64,000 nt of DNA from Neurospora tetraspora. Its lineage: Eukaryota; Ascomycota; Sordariomycetes; Sordariales; Sordariaceae. A program made the translations under genes and the position numbers. Of this stretch, positions 43,900 through 55,168 are shown piece by piece (positions within the stretch are counted from its first letter, which is position 1; the number at the start of each line of letters is the position of its first letter). The stretch covers positions 2,728,001-2,792,000 of the forward strand of contig NW_026944390.1 of NCBI RefSeq assembly GCF_033439725.1. The letters are read 5' to 3'. Below the pieces are notes generated by a model. The model worked only from the letters and a program-made list of their open reading frames with translations, was not told the origin of the DNA and made no database searches.

Positions 43900-46800
43900 T
43901 TTTTAAATCTTTTTAAAAGTTTACGTTTAATTTATTTCACTGTTAATAATATTAATAATATAATAGAAAATAATACCATAATAGCCGTTTATTCTGGTTT
44001 TTAGGGAAATAGGGATAGTAATAAACTTTTTTTTTAAAAAAAACTTTTAGCCTAATAGTAATAATTTTACTAAGAAGGGTAATACAAATTTTTATTTTAA
44101 TAGTAGAAGATTTAGGAAATTTAATAATAAGTTTAATAAATACGATAATAATTATTCGGGTAATAATAATAATCGTAATCGTCGTTAGGGTAAAAAGTTC
44201 GAAAAGCATCGTTTTTCTAAGGATGGTCGTTATATTTATATTAATTTTGCGATCGTTTTTATAGATAATTCTGACGCCGATAATAAAATTTACTACTTAT
44301 AGAACGAAAGTTACTATTTTATAAGTAATTTCGAGGAAGAGGTAATTAAATTTAATATAAATATTTCCGTTATTAAGTATAATAACAAATCGTTTATTTA
44401 TTTTACTAATTCTTTAATTTCTTTTAATATTATATTTTCTAATATTCTATAATCTTCCGTTTTACTGATTTCGTTTTTATTAATTCTCGCCGTTATTATT
44501 AATATAATTCCTATCAAAAGTACCGACTTCGACGACTATGTTATACCCTTATTATTAAATTTACTATCCGATTCTAATTTTATAGTAATTCTTAAACTTT
44601 TAGAGTTAATCTAAGTATTTAAAAAATTATTTAATCCTTCGTTTAAAAATTCAATAATGATTACCGAGAGTTTTCAAGCTATGTTAAATCGGGTCGGTAA
44701 AGTAAAGGAAGCGGATATTATATTAAAATTACTAATATTAATTAAGGGATAAAAGTTTAAATTATTAGAAATATAGTATAAAAGTTAATATTATTTATTA
44801 TTTTTATAAAAGGGTAAATAATTGAAATTATCCCGGATATCGCTTTACGAAATAGGGAATTAAATTCGAGGAAAATTATTTTCTATTTACAAATAAATAT
44901 TTAATCGAGCTCTAATATTCCTATAGTTATTATATATTTTAATTCCGGTTATTTATCGATTATAGTAAGCCGTACGTTTATTAAAAAGGTTTTACTTAAT
45001 ATTCGGTATTTATTAATTTTACTGAATATTATAAAGGGAATGAATTTAAAAATAATTATTAATATTAGTGCCGAATTTAATTTCTATATAGAAGGAAAGG
45101 TAAATAGCATTATAATTAATAATTATTTCTAAATATCTGCTTTAATTATTAAAGAATTTAACCTAAATATATTATTAGGAACCGACTTTCTTCGCCACTA
45201 TAGCGTAAAAATAGATTTCAATACCGCTCTTTACTCTTTTAAATCTATTTTTGGTATAAAAATATAGGGAGAGGTCTTTTCTAAAAGAGAAGAAGCCGGA
45301 GAAGATACGTTAATTACTGAAATATTTGTTAAAAAAATACTATTCTTATAATTTATTAATTAAGTACTTTCTAAGTACGTTATAGCCCTTAATTCAATAA
45401 TTAATATTTTTATTAAAGTAAACGTCCTATTTATAATTTTTATACCAAATTCTTTAATTTATTAGATATTATAATAAATAGTAAAATATATAAAGTAATT
45501 CTTTATTTTAATTACATTAATAATAATCATTTTATTCCTATAAGTATTTGAATTAATATAATTATACGTCTTTCGTCTAAAGTTAATGAGAAAATTATAC
45601 TTTTCAACGTATTAAATGTAATTTATTTAGCTGCTAAGATTTGAATTAACTTCTCTTTTAAATAATATACTATATATATTAATAAAATTACTAAGGAGGA
45701 TAAGGAAATTACTATTCGAAAAGAAGTTTTTAGCGTTCTATTTTATAAATTGAATAAGTTTAATAATATCGATATTATCCCCTCCGAAGTAGGTATTAAG
45801 ATTTATAATATTAATCTCGATTTTGCCTAATAATTAAAGAGTTTCCTAAATAAATATATTAACGTTTTTAGAAATAGAGGGATCGTTCTAACAAAAGAGA
45901 AGGATAAAATATATACTAATTTCGTCGAAGGATAATAGAATTAGCGGAGAATCGTTAGGGTTTACTTACGTAGAGCTAAAAACTACGAATTTCTTAATAA
46001 AGAGTATAATAAAATATATATTTAAAGTAAAATAGCGTTTGTATTATATTTTATATTTATTACATACCTTATATTTATTATATAATAGAAAGTTAATAGC
46101 GTCGATAAAGATCATATAATTATTAATTTATAATTACTAAATAATATTATTATTCCGGACATTTACCCACTACCCGACTAAGAAGATATTATTAATACTA
46201 TAATTAGTAAGAAGTTTTTCTTAATTTTTAATACCGCTGGTTTTTTCTATTAATTATTTATTTTAAGAAAATATTATAATAAAATAATAGTAAATAGCCC
46301 GCATAATTTTAAGTAATTTAATATCGTATTTATAGGTTTTAAGAATTCGCCCGCCTTTATATAATAGTTTATAAATTAATTTTTCTTCGATTACCATTCC
46401 TTCGTTCGTACTTACATTAATAATATCATTATTTTCAATAATACTAAGGAAGAATATTTAAAATATATTAGTATTATAATAAACCTCCTTAATAAATACC
46501 GCATCTATATTAGCGTTAATAAATCTTTTGTAGCTTACCTCTCTATATAATTATTCGGTAATATTATCGACGGCGAAGGTTATAAATATATTAAAAATTG
46601 TATTAAAGCCTTTTAGAAATTTAATTTTCCTAATAGTTTAAATACTCTTGAAATTTATTTCGGGATGGTTGGTTAATTAAGATAAGGAATACTTTAGTTC
46701 GTTATTAAAGAAGAATTATTTAATTACAAGAAAACAGAATTATCTAGGCGAATACGCGAATTAGGAGATTTATAGCTAGGAGTAATAAAGTAGGCGAAAA

Positions 46801-48900
46801 AGGCTTATACGTCGAAAGTTAAATTTGTACCGACTAAGGAGGAAATTGAAGCTTTTTATATTATATAAGAAAATTTATATAATTGAATATATATATTCTA
46901 TTATATTAAAAGCGAGGCTTTATTTATTAAAATTAACGCTAATAGTATAATATATAAAATTTAAATTTTTTAACTCAAATATTTATAAGATAGTAAATTT
47001 ATCCTCGATATAAGTAAAATTCTCTTAACTATAATTAAATTAATTTATTTCCTATTAAAATTAACGACCCCAGCTAAAAAGAAATACGGCTTTACGGAAA
47101 TAAAAATCGTAATTATTATTCAGGTCCTCCAGAAATTTAAAAAGATAATACAATTTAATAAATAGCGTATGAATATTATTACCGATTACGCCTCTGCCGT
47201 TAGTATTATTAAATATACCTCTTTACAAACTATAAATTTAATTAAAATTAACCCTAAATTTACTAACGTTATTAATTAGGTATTATAATTAAATTTAAAT
47301 ATTTTCCATGTTTTAGGTCCTTTAAATATTATTCTCGATACCGTATTAAGGTTGCTTACTACCGAATTAACTAACGATAATAATACTTCCAACGAATTTG
47401 CCGATATTTAATCCTATTTTAGTTATTTAGAAAGTTTTATCGCCTTTTCCTTCTTATACACAAATGTTTCTCTAAATATTCGGACCGTTTTACCGGTTAT
47501 TATTCCTATTTTTTAGAAATAATTAATCAAAGTATACCCTTTTGATTTTCAATACGGTAAAATTCTTCGATTAATAAAAAAGGCTAATACTCTAAGCTAT
47601 ATTTATATACGCCGTTCTAATAAGCGCCCTAATTTGCCTGTTAATCCTTACTTATTTAAAAAATAGTCTTTTTTATTACGTCGATTATTAAAACGAGCAA
47701 CGTCTTTATATCCCTTGCTTATATATATAGACGATACTAGAATTAGTATACGATAAGAAGTATTATTTTAGTATTAATAGGATAATAGACAATTTATTTT
47801 AATTTCATATACGATATAATATATAGTTAGTTTAGGAGTATGTTAAATATTACGAAATATATTATTAAAATTAATATAATCAGTAACCGATTCCTGGTAA
47901 ACTTCTACTTATTCGAATATTCCCGCGCCCATTTTGTATAATTATTATAAATTTCGTTACTGATATACCAACCGTCGAATCCGCTAATACTACATAATTT
48001 ATCTTTAACTTTAATAAATTTAATATAATATACAATATTACTTGCAAATTTAGTAAAAAAGTATTATTATTAGTAGGTCACTTAACCTATAGTGCGCGTA
48101 AATAGGTTAAAGTTTTATCTAAATTTTACATTATTATGATTAAGGTTTATTAATTATTATTATTAATAATTATAATTTTCAATTCGTTTCCGGTATTTAA
48201 TATAGTATTTTCGAAATTTTAACTATTAATTTACTTTTTTCTATAGTTTATTATACTTAAATTAACGGATATTCGGAATATATTAATTAAACGGTAGAAA
48301 TAGTAATCCGTATATAATATATTATTAGTATTCTTCTTTGAATATTAATATTAATAACCTTATAATATAATTTAAATGATACTATTTAATCTATTTTTAA
48401 ATTATTACTTAACGAATTAATATATAGGTTCAAGCTTTGGGCTATATTTAATTTTTTCGTCCTGGATATAGAAGAGGCGTTAATTATAGAATTATTAACT
48501 TTACTATATTAAAAATATTAATTTAAAATAGTCGAATTTATTAATAGGGTTAATATAGCCGCTAAAGAACTTTATAATACTAAATACTTTTTAATTACGT
48601 TTGAAATTGAAAATGAAATTTATTTACGATTAGGTAAAGGTTATTATCTATTCGGTAACTTAAAGAAAAATAGTCTATAGAATATATAAGCCCTTATAAA
48701 AATTTTAAAAAGGTTAACCCTCTAATTTATAAATTTAATTTCTTTAGCGATTAGCGTACGTATCTAGTTATTTCGGTGGTTTACCTTTATAAGCCCACCT
48801 AAAGTCCGGATTCCCTTAATTGTAAAGTACCGCTTCCTAAGCCTATAAAAATTAATAATTAAGAGGAATAGGAAGTCGAAAATTTAGTAGGTAGAAGTTA
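43900..48900 (+). pseudogene. gypsy element 2 gag-pol remnant
   Basis: Forward translation keeps recognisable protease, reverse transcriptase, integrase and chromodomain blocks, broken by TAA/TAG at former Gln and Trp codons. The reverse transcriptase reads SKKFFLIFNTAGFFY, then FNIVFIGFKNSPAF, then YINNIIIF. Both catalytic aspartates of YIDD are Asn, explained by G-to-A change. The 5' part (Gag, about 41.4-43.9 kb) is not recognisable. Confidence 0.85.
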
Positions 48901-49582
48901 AAATTCGTTAAATGTTAAGTATTTTATTAAATAGATTGGATATTAAAATAAGGATAATATATAGGACTTATGTACTAAATTTATAAAGAATTAGAAGAAG
49001 AAGGTGAAGGAGTTCGATATAGAATACCTATTAGAATTTTTATTCCAGGGTATGCGTAAAAAAGTAATTTAGTATATTAGTCGTTAAAATAAGCGACTTT
49101 AAATTAAGTTTAGTAGAAATATTTGAAGTTTTTTTTATTAGTACAAGGGAGAGGTAGTAAATATTTGTTTTATTAAATTTTCTCCGTTTTTATTTTCTTT
49201 AGTTTTCGCTTTTAATTTATTAAAATTTCTAAAACATCACTCAATTGAATTCCCGGTTTTAATAAAATTATTAATCAATATTGCCGGTTTATAGTATATT
49301 ATATTATTCCTACAGTCCTATCGCTTTCCTTTCTATTTTATTCTAATAGAATAATAATAGTCCGTAAGATTATTAAAATTTAGGTAGGTATAATCGTATA
49401 GGGTAAATAATTTTCTTAATAGGTAATTAGGGGTATAATTTCGAGTGGAATCGAAAGGTTTTAATATATATATAACCTGTTTATATAGTCTAAAATCCTT
49501 CTTTCCTTCAAAAACTTTTTTTTTATTCTATTAATTTTATTATAATTTACTTTATTTTTATAATCCCCCTTATTCGTTAAAT

Positions 49583-51978
49583 TTGTCCTTCTATTTATTA
49601 ATTATTATATTATCTATTATTATAGAGAACGTCGAAATACTTTTAGCGCCTCCTAATAACGAACTTATAAATAGTTTTAATAAATATATTAATAATTATA
49701 TCGCCCCTAATAGTAGCCTTTATAATTTATCGCAAAACCGCCTATTAACTCCGTTTAATTTAAAATTAGATTAGCGTTTCTTAGCGTTAACAATTATAGT
49801 AAAGTACTTTAATCGTTATACTATAGCTAATAGCGCTTCTAAGATTATTAATTTTAGTATTAATAATTTATATATTATAGTCCCCAATTTTATTTTTAAA
49901 TATATTATTAGTATAAATACCGAATATTTACGTAATTTCTTTTAATATACTCGCTTTTAGTATATTATTAATTATTTTACTAGATTATATAATTTTAACG
50001 GCCCCTATAACCTATCCGACTATTGCCTTAGCATTGAATTTTATATATTAAATAGTATTTTAATCGTTAACAGTAAAAAGGCTAACGACGGCTGCTATTA
50101 TATACCCTTTATAATAGGTAATTACCTTTTTACATTTTACAATAATTAATTACTATTAATCCTCTATAGTATAGTCGATTATACCAGCGTTTAAATTAAC
50201 CTCGATTAAGTAATTTTATAAGCCTTGAATAGTAATTCATATTATTTTATATTAATTATCTTATTAGCGCCAATCCTCGAAGACTTTATTTTTAGCAATA
50301 GATTTAACGATTAGTAGGATTAAATTACTACCCGATTCGGTTATTTTAATATTCGTATATAGTTTTTATATTTAGAGAAAATTTTCGAATTTATTCCGAC
50401 TATTCCCGTCGCTTATAGTAACGCTAATTTTTATTATAATTAAATAGAGGAAATCCGCTACGCCTAATATATAATTTAATATTATACTAATTTTAATAGT
50501 ATTATTTTGAAACTTATTAACTTTATTAACCACCTTATTATTTTTAACAATTATAACTTTTTAAATATTTAAAAATAATACACATTAAATTTTTTATTGA
50601 TAACGCTATCGCTATTTTACGTCCAATTTCTATTATAATTATTCCGACCGTCTTATTTAATATATCCAATATTTAAAGCGACGGTTAAAAAAGCGTACAA
50701 AATTACTTTATATATGATTTAATTATATAGTAATATTAATATTTATAACGAGGCTAACGGTAAGGGTAAGTCCTATTCCTCCTTCGAAAATATAATTAAT
50801 ATATTCGATATGGATTATTAAGATTTAGAAATCCAAATTAATTATAATTTACGTACGGATATCGAAAAGATTATTAAAAAATATATAATAAATATCGATA
50901 ATTATAGAAGGGAATTTACAAATATATATAATTTTCTATAGAATAAATTAGTACGTAGTATTAAAAGCGCTTTCGATAGCGCTTTAAAAAAGCGTAATAA
51001 TAACGACCCTGCCTTTATTAATAAAATCCTATTAAAAGTTATTTTATTAATTATTTAATACTTTAATTATAATATTAATTTATCCGAATAAATAAGTAGT
51101 TTATTCAGTCGTTTAGGTTACTTATATTATATCTAGGTAGCCCTAACCAAATTTATTATAAATAAATTTCCTATATACAAAGTCGAAATTATTTATAAAA
51201 TAGAAATCGTTAAAGAAGTCCCAGTTACTATTAGAATAAATAATCTAAATACTATTCTTAATATCGTTGCTACCGCTTTCGAAAAGTATAAACGTCTCTT
51301 AGAGAACTCTAACCTTTATTAGGGAAAAATTATAGAGTAATTAAAAGTAAAATTATCGGATATATATTAAAAGTTTATTAAGTTCTAAAAGTTTTATACC
51401 CGCTACATTCTTTTATTAGCGTTTACTATACGTACGTATTATATTAATAATATAATTAGTATTACTCTTCTTTAAAATATTTATTTTAACAATATATTAA
51501 TTCGTTATACATTTAACTTTATTAATATATTAGATAAATTTAATATATTAATTACCTATTCTATTAATTACTTCGATACTATATTAACTATTCGCTCTTT
51601 ACGTCCTAATAGTATTATAGAAGATTAGAAGTAGGATAATTCTCCGCTTAGTTATAAACGTACGTATTAGGATCTTCTTAGGTTTAATAAGAATAATTAC
51701 GAGGATAATAATAATTTTAATACTTATTCATTTCGTTATAATTATTATTAAGGATCTCTTCCGTCTTCGCTATTTATATTAATTACTTATTATTATTCGG
51801 TTTTTATATTAGAATCTTTAAATTATCGGAAATGGTTTTCGGTGGTCAAGAGTTATATAAAATATAAAAAGGATAGTTTATTAATAGTAAGGAAAGCGAT
51901 AATTTTTATTTTCTATTTTATACTTAATAATAGTCTTAGTAAATAGTAAATATTCTTCTTTTTTCGTTAAGGAGGAGA
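49583..51978 (+). pseudogene. Extra long degenerate frame between chromodomain and 3' LTR
   Basis: A single forward frame (frame of 49583, checked at 50270 and 51593) runs about 800 codons to the 3' LTR. It is interrupted only by TAA/TAG at positions that would be Gln or Trp before mutation. It starts with an open run MSFYLLIIILSIIIENVEILL and continues through SDYCLSIEFYIL, DIEKIIKKYIINIDNYRREF and ALKKRNNNDPAF. No known domain is recognised. It lies where some gypsy elements carry an env-like or accessory gene. The persistent single frame is the evidence that it was once coding. Confidence 0.6.
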
Positions 51979-52336
51979 TATTATAAAATATTTTAGGTAA
52001 GTATTTAAATATCCTACTCTATCTTAATATATACTGTATTAAGCGTAGGACTACTCTATTTAATAGGATATATTATATAAAGGTACTCTCTCTATTAACC
52101 TCCATTAAAGTTAATTAGATTATTAATTTATATTATATCAATTTAATATTTATTTTGCTCACACTTTATAAAGTCGTATGCGAGGTCATTGGTTAAAGCT
52201 CTCGATAATGCTTATTTTTAGCTTCCTTTAATAAGACTATTATTAATTGTTACGTACTATTACTCTGTCTAGTTACTAGTTGCTTACTCTATCATTCTGT
52301 ATTAGCATTACTTGTGAAGCATCGCTTCGCGTAACA
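51979..52336 (+). repeat. 3' LTR of gypsy element 2
   Basis: 358 bp, less mutated at its right end (GAAGCATCGCTTCGCGTAAC) than the left copy. Confidence 0.93.
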
Positions 52337-52599
52337 AGAAAGATAATAATGAAAATAAAGGAATTAAACTTGCTATTTGGAATTTTTCGTTTAGTGGTAT
52401 TAAATATAGCTTTAAAAATAAATTTAGGTAGTAACTGTTATACCCTATTTATAAAAATATATAAAATGAGGGTAGTTTGCCGCTTACTCTATCTACTTCG
52501 GTCGGTTCTACTTATAATAGTATCGTTACCTCTAATATTATATATAGCGTTATTAAGGAACTCGAAAGGTATGGGGGTTTCGGTCGAAAATAATAATGA

Positions 52600-53020
52600 A
52601 CCACTTATTTACCTATTAATATTAAAACAAGGGAAGTTAATTAACTATAAATTAGATAAAGGGGTAAGAAAGATATAACATATTTATTTTACAGGGGGTA
52701 AGCGGACTATAGATTAAACAGTTAATATTTTATATTATAGGGATAGCCGTATTTCTTTTAATAAATTTTAGAAAATTAGTTGTAAAACGAAAGTAATGTT
52801 CTAGCAATTTAGAAAATTACTATATAATATAACGAAGGATAATATTATACCGCCGTATAAAATTTCTAACCTAACTAATCGAAAATAGAAAGTCTGAATA
52901 AAATTGGTCAGTTAATTAGTAAAAGACATACTTTAACTTTATTTTAAACTAGCCGATACGTACCGGATCGTCTACTTTACATTTCGAAATAAAATAATCG
53001 AATAATTATTTTTCTAATTC
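52600..53020 (-). pseudogene. Transposase remnant, N-terminal part (pogo-like)
   Basis: The minus-strand frame reads VRNFIRRYNIILRYII, then FSKLLEHYFRFTTNFLKFI and KRNTAIPII. The pattern W.R.FL.RH.I.LR resembles the second DNA-binding helix-turn-helix of pogo/jerky-type transposases. It is in the correct order and strand relative to the C-terminal remnant at 39.7-40.5 kb once the gypsy insertion is removed. Confidence 0.5.
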
Positions 53021-53997
53021 TAACTATTTAGGTCGGAAGGGAAATTTAGTACTATAAATAACTTTATTTCTTTATAACTACTAATATATTAAAATAGAAC
53101 AAGGTATACCGAAGTATTTCGAGGCTTAAAAATATATCGGGCGGCGGAAACTAATAGGTAAGGTATAATTATAACTATTAATTATAAGATTGGTTTCTAG
53201 GGTTTTAAATTTACGATTATAGCAGCTAATATTATCGATAGGAATAAAATTGAAGAAAAGGTAATTTAGAATTTTAAACTTAATACGACGGGAATATTTG
53301 CAATAGGGTTTAATAATTTCGGCCGAAGAGGAATAAACGTATAGTCGGGCTTAATATCGTTTATAGAGGGGTTTAACTTTCTTACTAAATTTCTTCCACT
53401 TAATAATAATATTATAAAAAAGGTAAAATAATAAAGTCGATATTATTATTAAAGAAAAAGAGGTATTGTAGAATAAATTCAATAATATTTCATTAATTTA
53501 TAAAACCTAGGTTTTTAGAGGGGTAAAGAGGGGAATTATATAATAAGAAGTTATAGTTAAATAAATAAATAAAGTGGGGTAGTAATAATATAAGAGATTT
53601 AAAATGAAACTCACTTTAAGATCGGTCAGGTTTTTGATAATAATAATAAACCCTACGATATTAATAGCGGTAAGTTCGAATACATCGCTCGAGTTGCTAG
53701 ACTTTTAATACTTACTTCTTTAATAAAAGATTGCATCGCGATACGATAGTCTAATATTATAGTATTGTTTAATTAATTCTAGCGATAATAGCGGTTAGAG
53801 TGTACAAGTTAGATTTTAAGAAGGTTATTTAGTAAAAGAGTAAGGATAGGGAGATTGGGCGAGATTTTTAAAGATTACTAGTACAGGACATACGGCTAGT
53901 ATAGGTCACTTGCAATCAGTTAGCGGGGTTGTCAGGGTTGAAAAGTAGGTAAAAGGGGGCTTGCCGGCCCGGCCATACTGTATTGAGATTAGTATAG

Positions 53998-54034
53998 CTG
54001 GGGAAGTAAATCTCTTACGACTGGGTAAAAGCGG
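53998..54034 (-). repeat. Right terminal inverted repeat of the pogo-like element
   Basis: 37 bp, reverse complement of the left terminal repeat plus one T, followed by the TA target dinucleotide. Confidence 0.88.
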
Positions 54035-54036
54035 TA

Positions 54037-55168
54037 TCACCAGATATCCTAACCCTAACCCCGAAGCAAATGCGCAATTGTGTCCGAGCTTCCCTTCTTT
54101 CTTCCGGGAATGTCCACTGCTGTGTGGCGCATCTTGACGAATCAATGCCGCAGAAAAAGACAGGTAGAAAGGTGTCAGGTAACGATAATCCGTATCACTT
54201 ATGCAGATGGCTCCAAAAGTATCAAGAAGGGTGGTGATAGTATTGATCAATCTAATAATCTGTGTGTGTGGTGTTCTGGAGAGAATCCAGAGACAAGTGC
54301 GGGGTGGCACGAGCCACATACCTACAAGGTACCCATGTAGGTCACGTGCTCATCAGCCGCCTCCTCCAAATTTCAAGCCACAGCAAGGTTGCATGCTGCA
54401 CGAGGGTGATTGGCTCGATAAGCAGCAGCTGGACAAGAGGGGACAGCCTTGTCTTGGGGTAACAGGGGTCACGGTTGCAGTCCAGAACGTTGGTCGGAAA
54501 AACATTTGCATTTTGGATGCCGTGGTGTGTGTCGTGTGAGGGTTTTCGAGTGAAAGCAGCAGTGGTCGCGTGCTTCGTTTTGCCTGCGTTTGGTTTTCGT
54601 CCGGACTCGACTCTTAGAGTGTGCACTGCATCCTGTTCTCAAAAGGTTTAGAAACGCCCCCTTCGTCAGCTATCCTCCAGTCCGAGGTCTGCATTTGACT
54701 CGGTCACTTCTCCCCCAGTCATCATCATTCTTCTACCCTTTTGGAGTGTACTAGCTAGTACGCTTTATCAACAACCGCCTCCTTTTCCGCCTTGCATCAG
54801 TCGGAGTGGAACTCTTTCTCTCAAGGACCCTGAACTCCCAAGCGAAAGGCAACCAATAATGTTGATGCGGTGACACTAAACGATAACACAACACATCGAT
54901 CTAACCCCTTGGACACAGAGATATAAAACCTATACATTCGGTTGCTACACTCCTACCTTATCTATACAATCTATACATCCTACGTCTCGCACCGAAACAT
55001 CAATATTCCTGTACTGCATCGAGCAACGACCAGCCAATCTGCAACCAACCCAACCCCCCTGAGGGAAACACAACATACCCGTCCTCCCGTTCCCGAATCT
55101 TGGGTATCCCGTCTCCCGTACCTGCCTGTCGCATCCCTACTCTACATCTTTAACCAATCATATTCACC
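54037..55168. other. Intergenic region upstream of URK1
   Basis: It contains dispersed repeat copy B near the transposon end, then the URK1 promoter and leader. A TATA-like ATATAAAACC lies near 54920. Frames here overlap the repeat and are not called as genes. Confidence 0.5.
54078..54456 (+). repeat. Dispersed repeat, copy B
   Basis: The core 54364-54456 is about 90% identical to 32345-32440. Further matching blocks lie at 54079-54092 and 54123-54147. Roughly 200 bp between the blocks (54151-54350) has no counterpart in copy A. It starts 44 bp outside the right end of the pogo-like transposon. Confidence 0.85.

Larger units (their letters stand above)
41020..52336 (+). mobile_element. Complete Ty3/gypsy chromovirus, RIP-inactivated (element 2)
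   Basis: Direct repeats of exactly 358 bp (41020-41377, 51979-52336) bound an 11317-bp element. A polypurine tract AAGGAGGAGA (51969-51978) lies right before the 3' LTR, giving plus orientation. Forward frames show, in order, an aspartic protease (about 45.05-45.25 kb, INISAEFNFYIEGK, then LLGTDFLRHYSVKIDF), reverse transcriptase, integrase (about 47.9-48.3 kb, NFVTDIPTVESANTT) and a chromodomain-like end (near 48.8 kb, EVENLVGR). The reverse transcriptase is at about 46.13-46.48 kb, with YINN at 46413-46424 where the family has YIDD. The 4-bp flanks AAAA/AGAA would fit a mutated target duplication but are weak. Confidence 0.92.
38971..54034 (-). mobile_element. pogo-like DNA transposon, RIP-mutated and split by a gypsy element
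   Basis: Terminal inverted repeats of 36/37 bp begin CCGCTTTTACCCAGTCGTAA at 38971 and, on the other strand, at 54034. They differ by one inserted T. Each is flanked by TA (38969-38970 and 54035-54036), the target duplication of Tc1/mariner/pogo elements. Removing the nested retroelement leaves about 3.75 kb. The transposase reads on the minus strand. A helix-turn-helix-like part (VRNFIRRYNIIL) is in the right arm at about 52.6-53.0 kb. The DDE_1 C-terminal part (LDKYSIN, PFDTYINKFIK) is in the left arm at about 39.7-40.5 kb. Stops throughout show it is dead. Confidence 0.78.

Noticed and set aside
41015-52341. Perfect 5-bp target duplication for gypsy element 2
   Set aside because: Flanks TAAAA and AGAAA do not match over 5 bp; only a 4-bp AAAA/AGAA match allowing G-to-A change is possible, so none is claimed.
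52280-52678. 132-codon frame across the 3' LTR edge of gypsy element 2
   Set aside because: It begins inside the LTR and runs into transposon arm sequence; chance opening in AT-rich DNA.
38971-54034. Starship-type giant mobile element
   Set aside because: No tyrosine-recombinase captain gene and no cargo genes inside; inverted ends with TA flanks and a DDE transposase explain the structure better.
54048-54060. CCTAACCCTAACC, resembling telomere repeat
   Set aside because: Only two units, in the middle of a gene-bearing region; a similar short run occurs near 57225. Not enough to infer an interstitial telomere or chromosome end.
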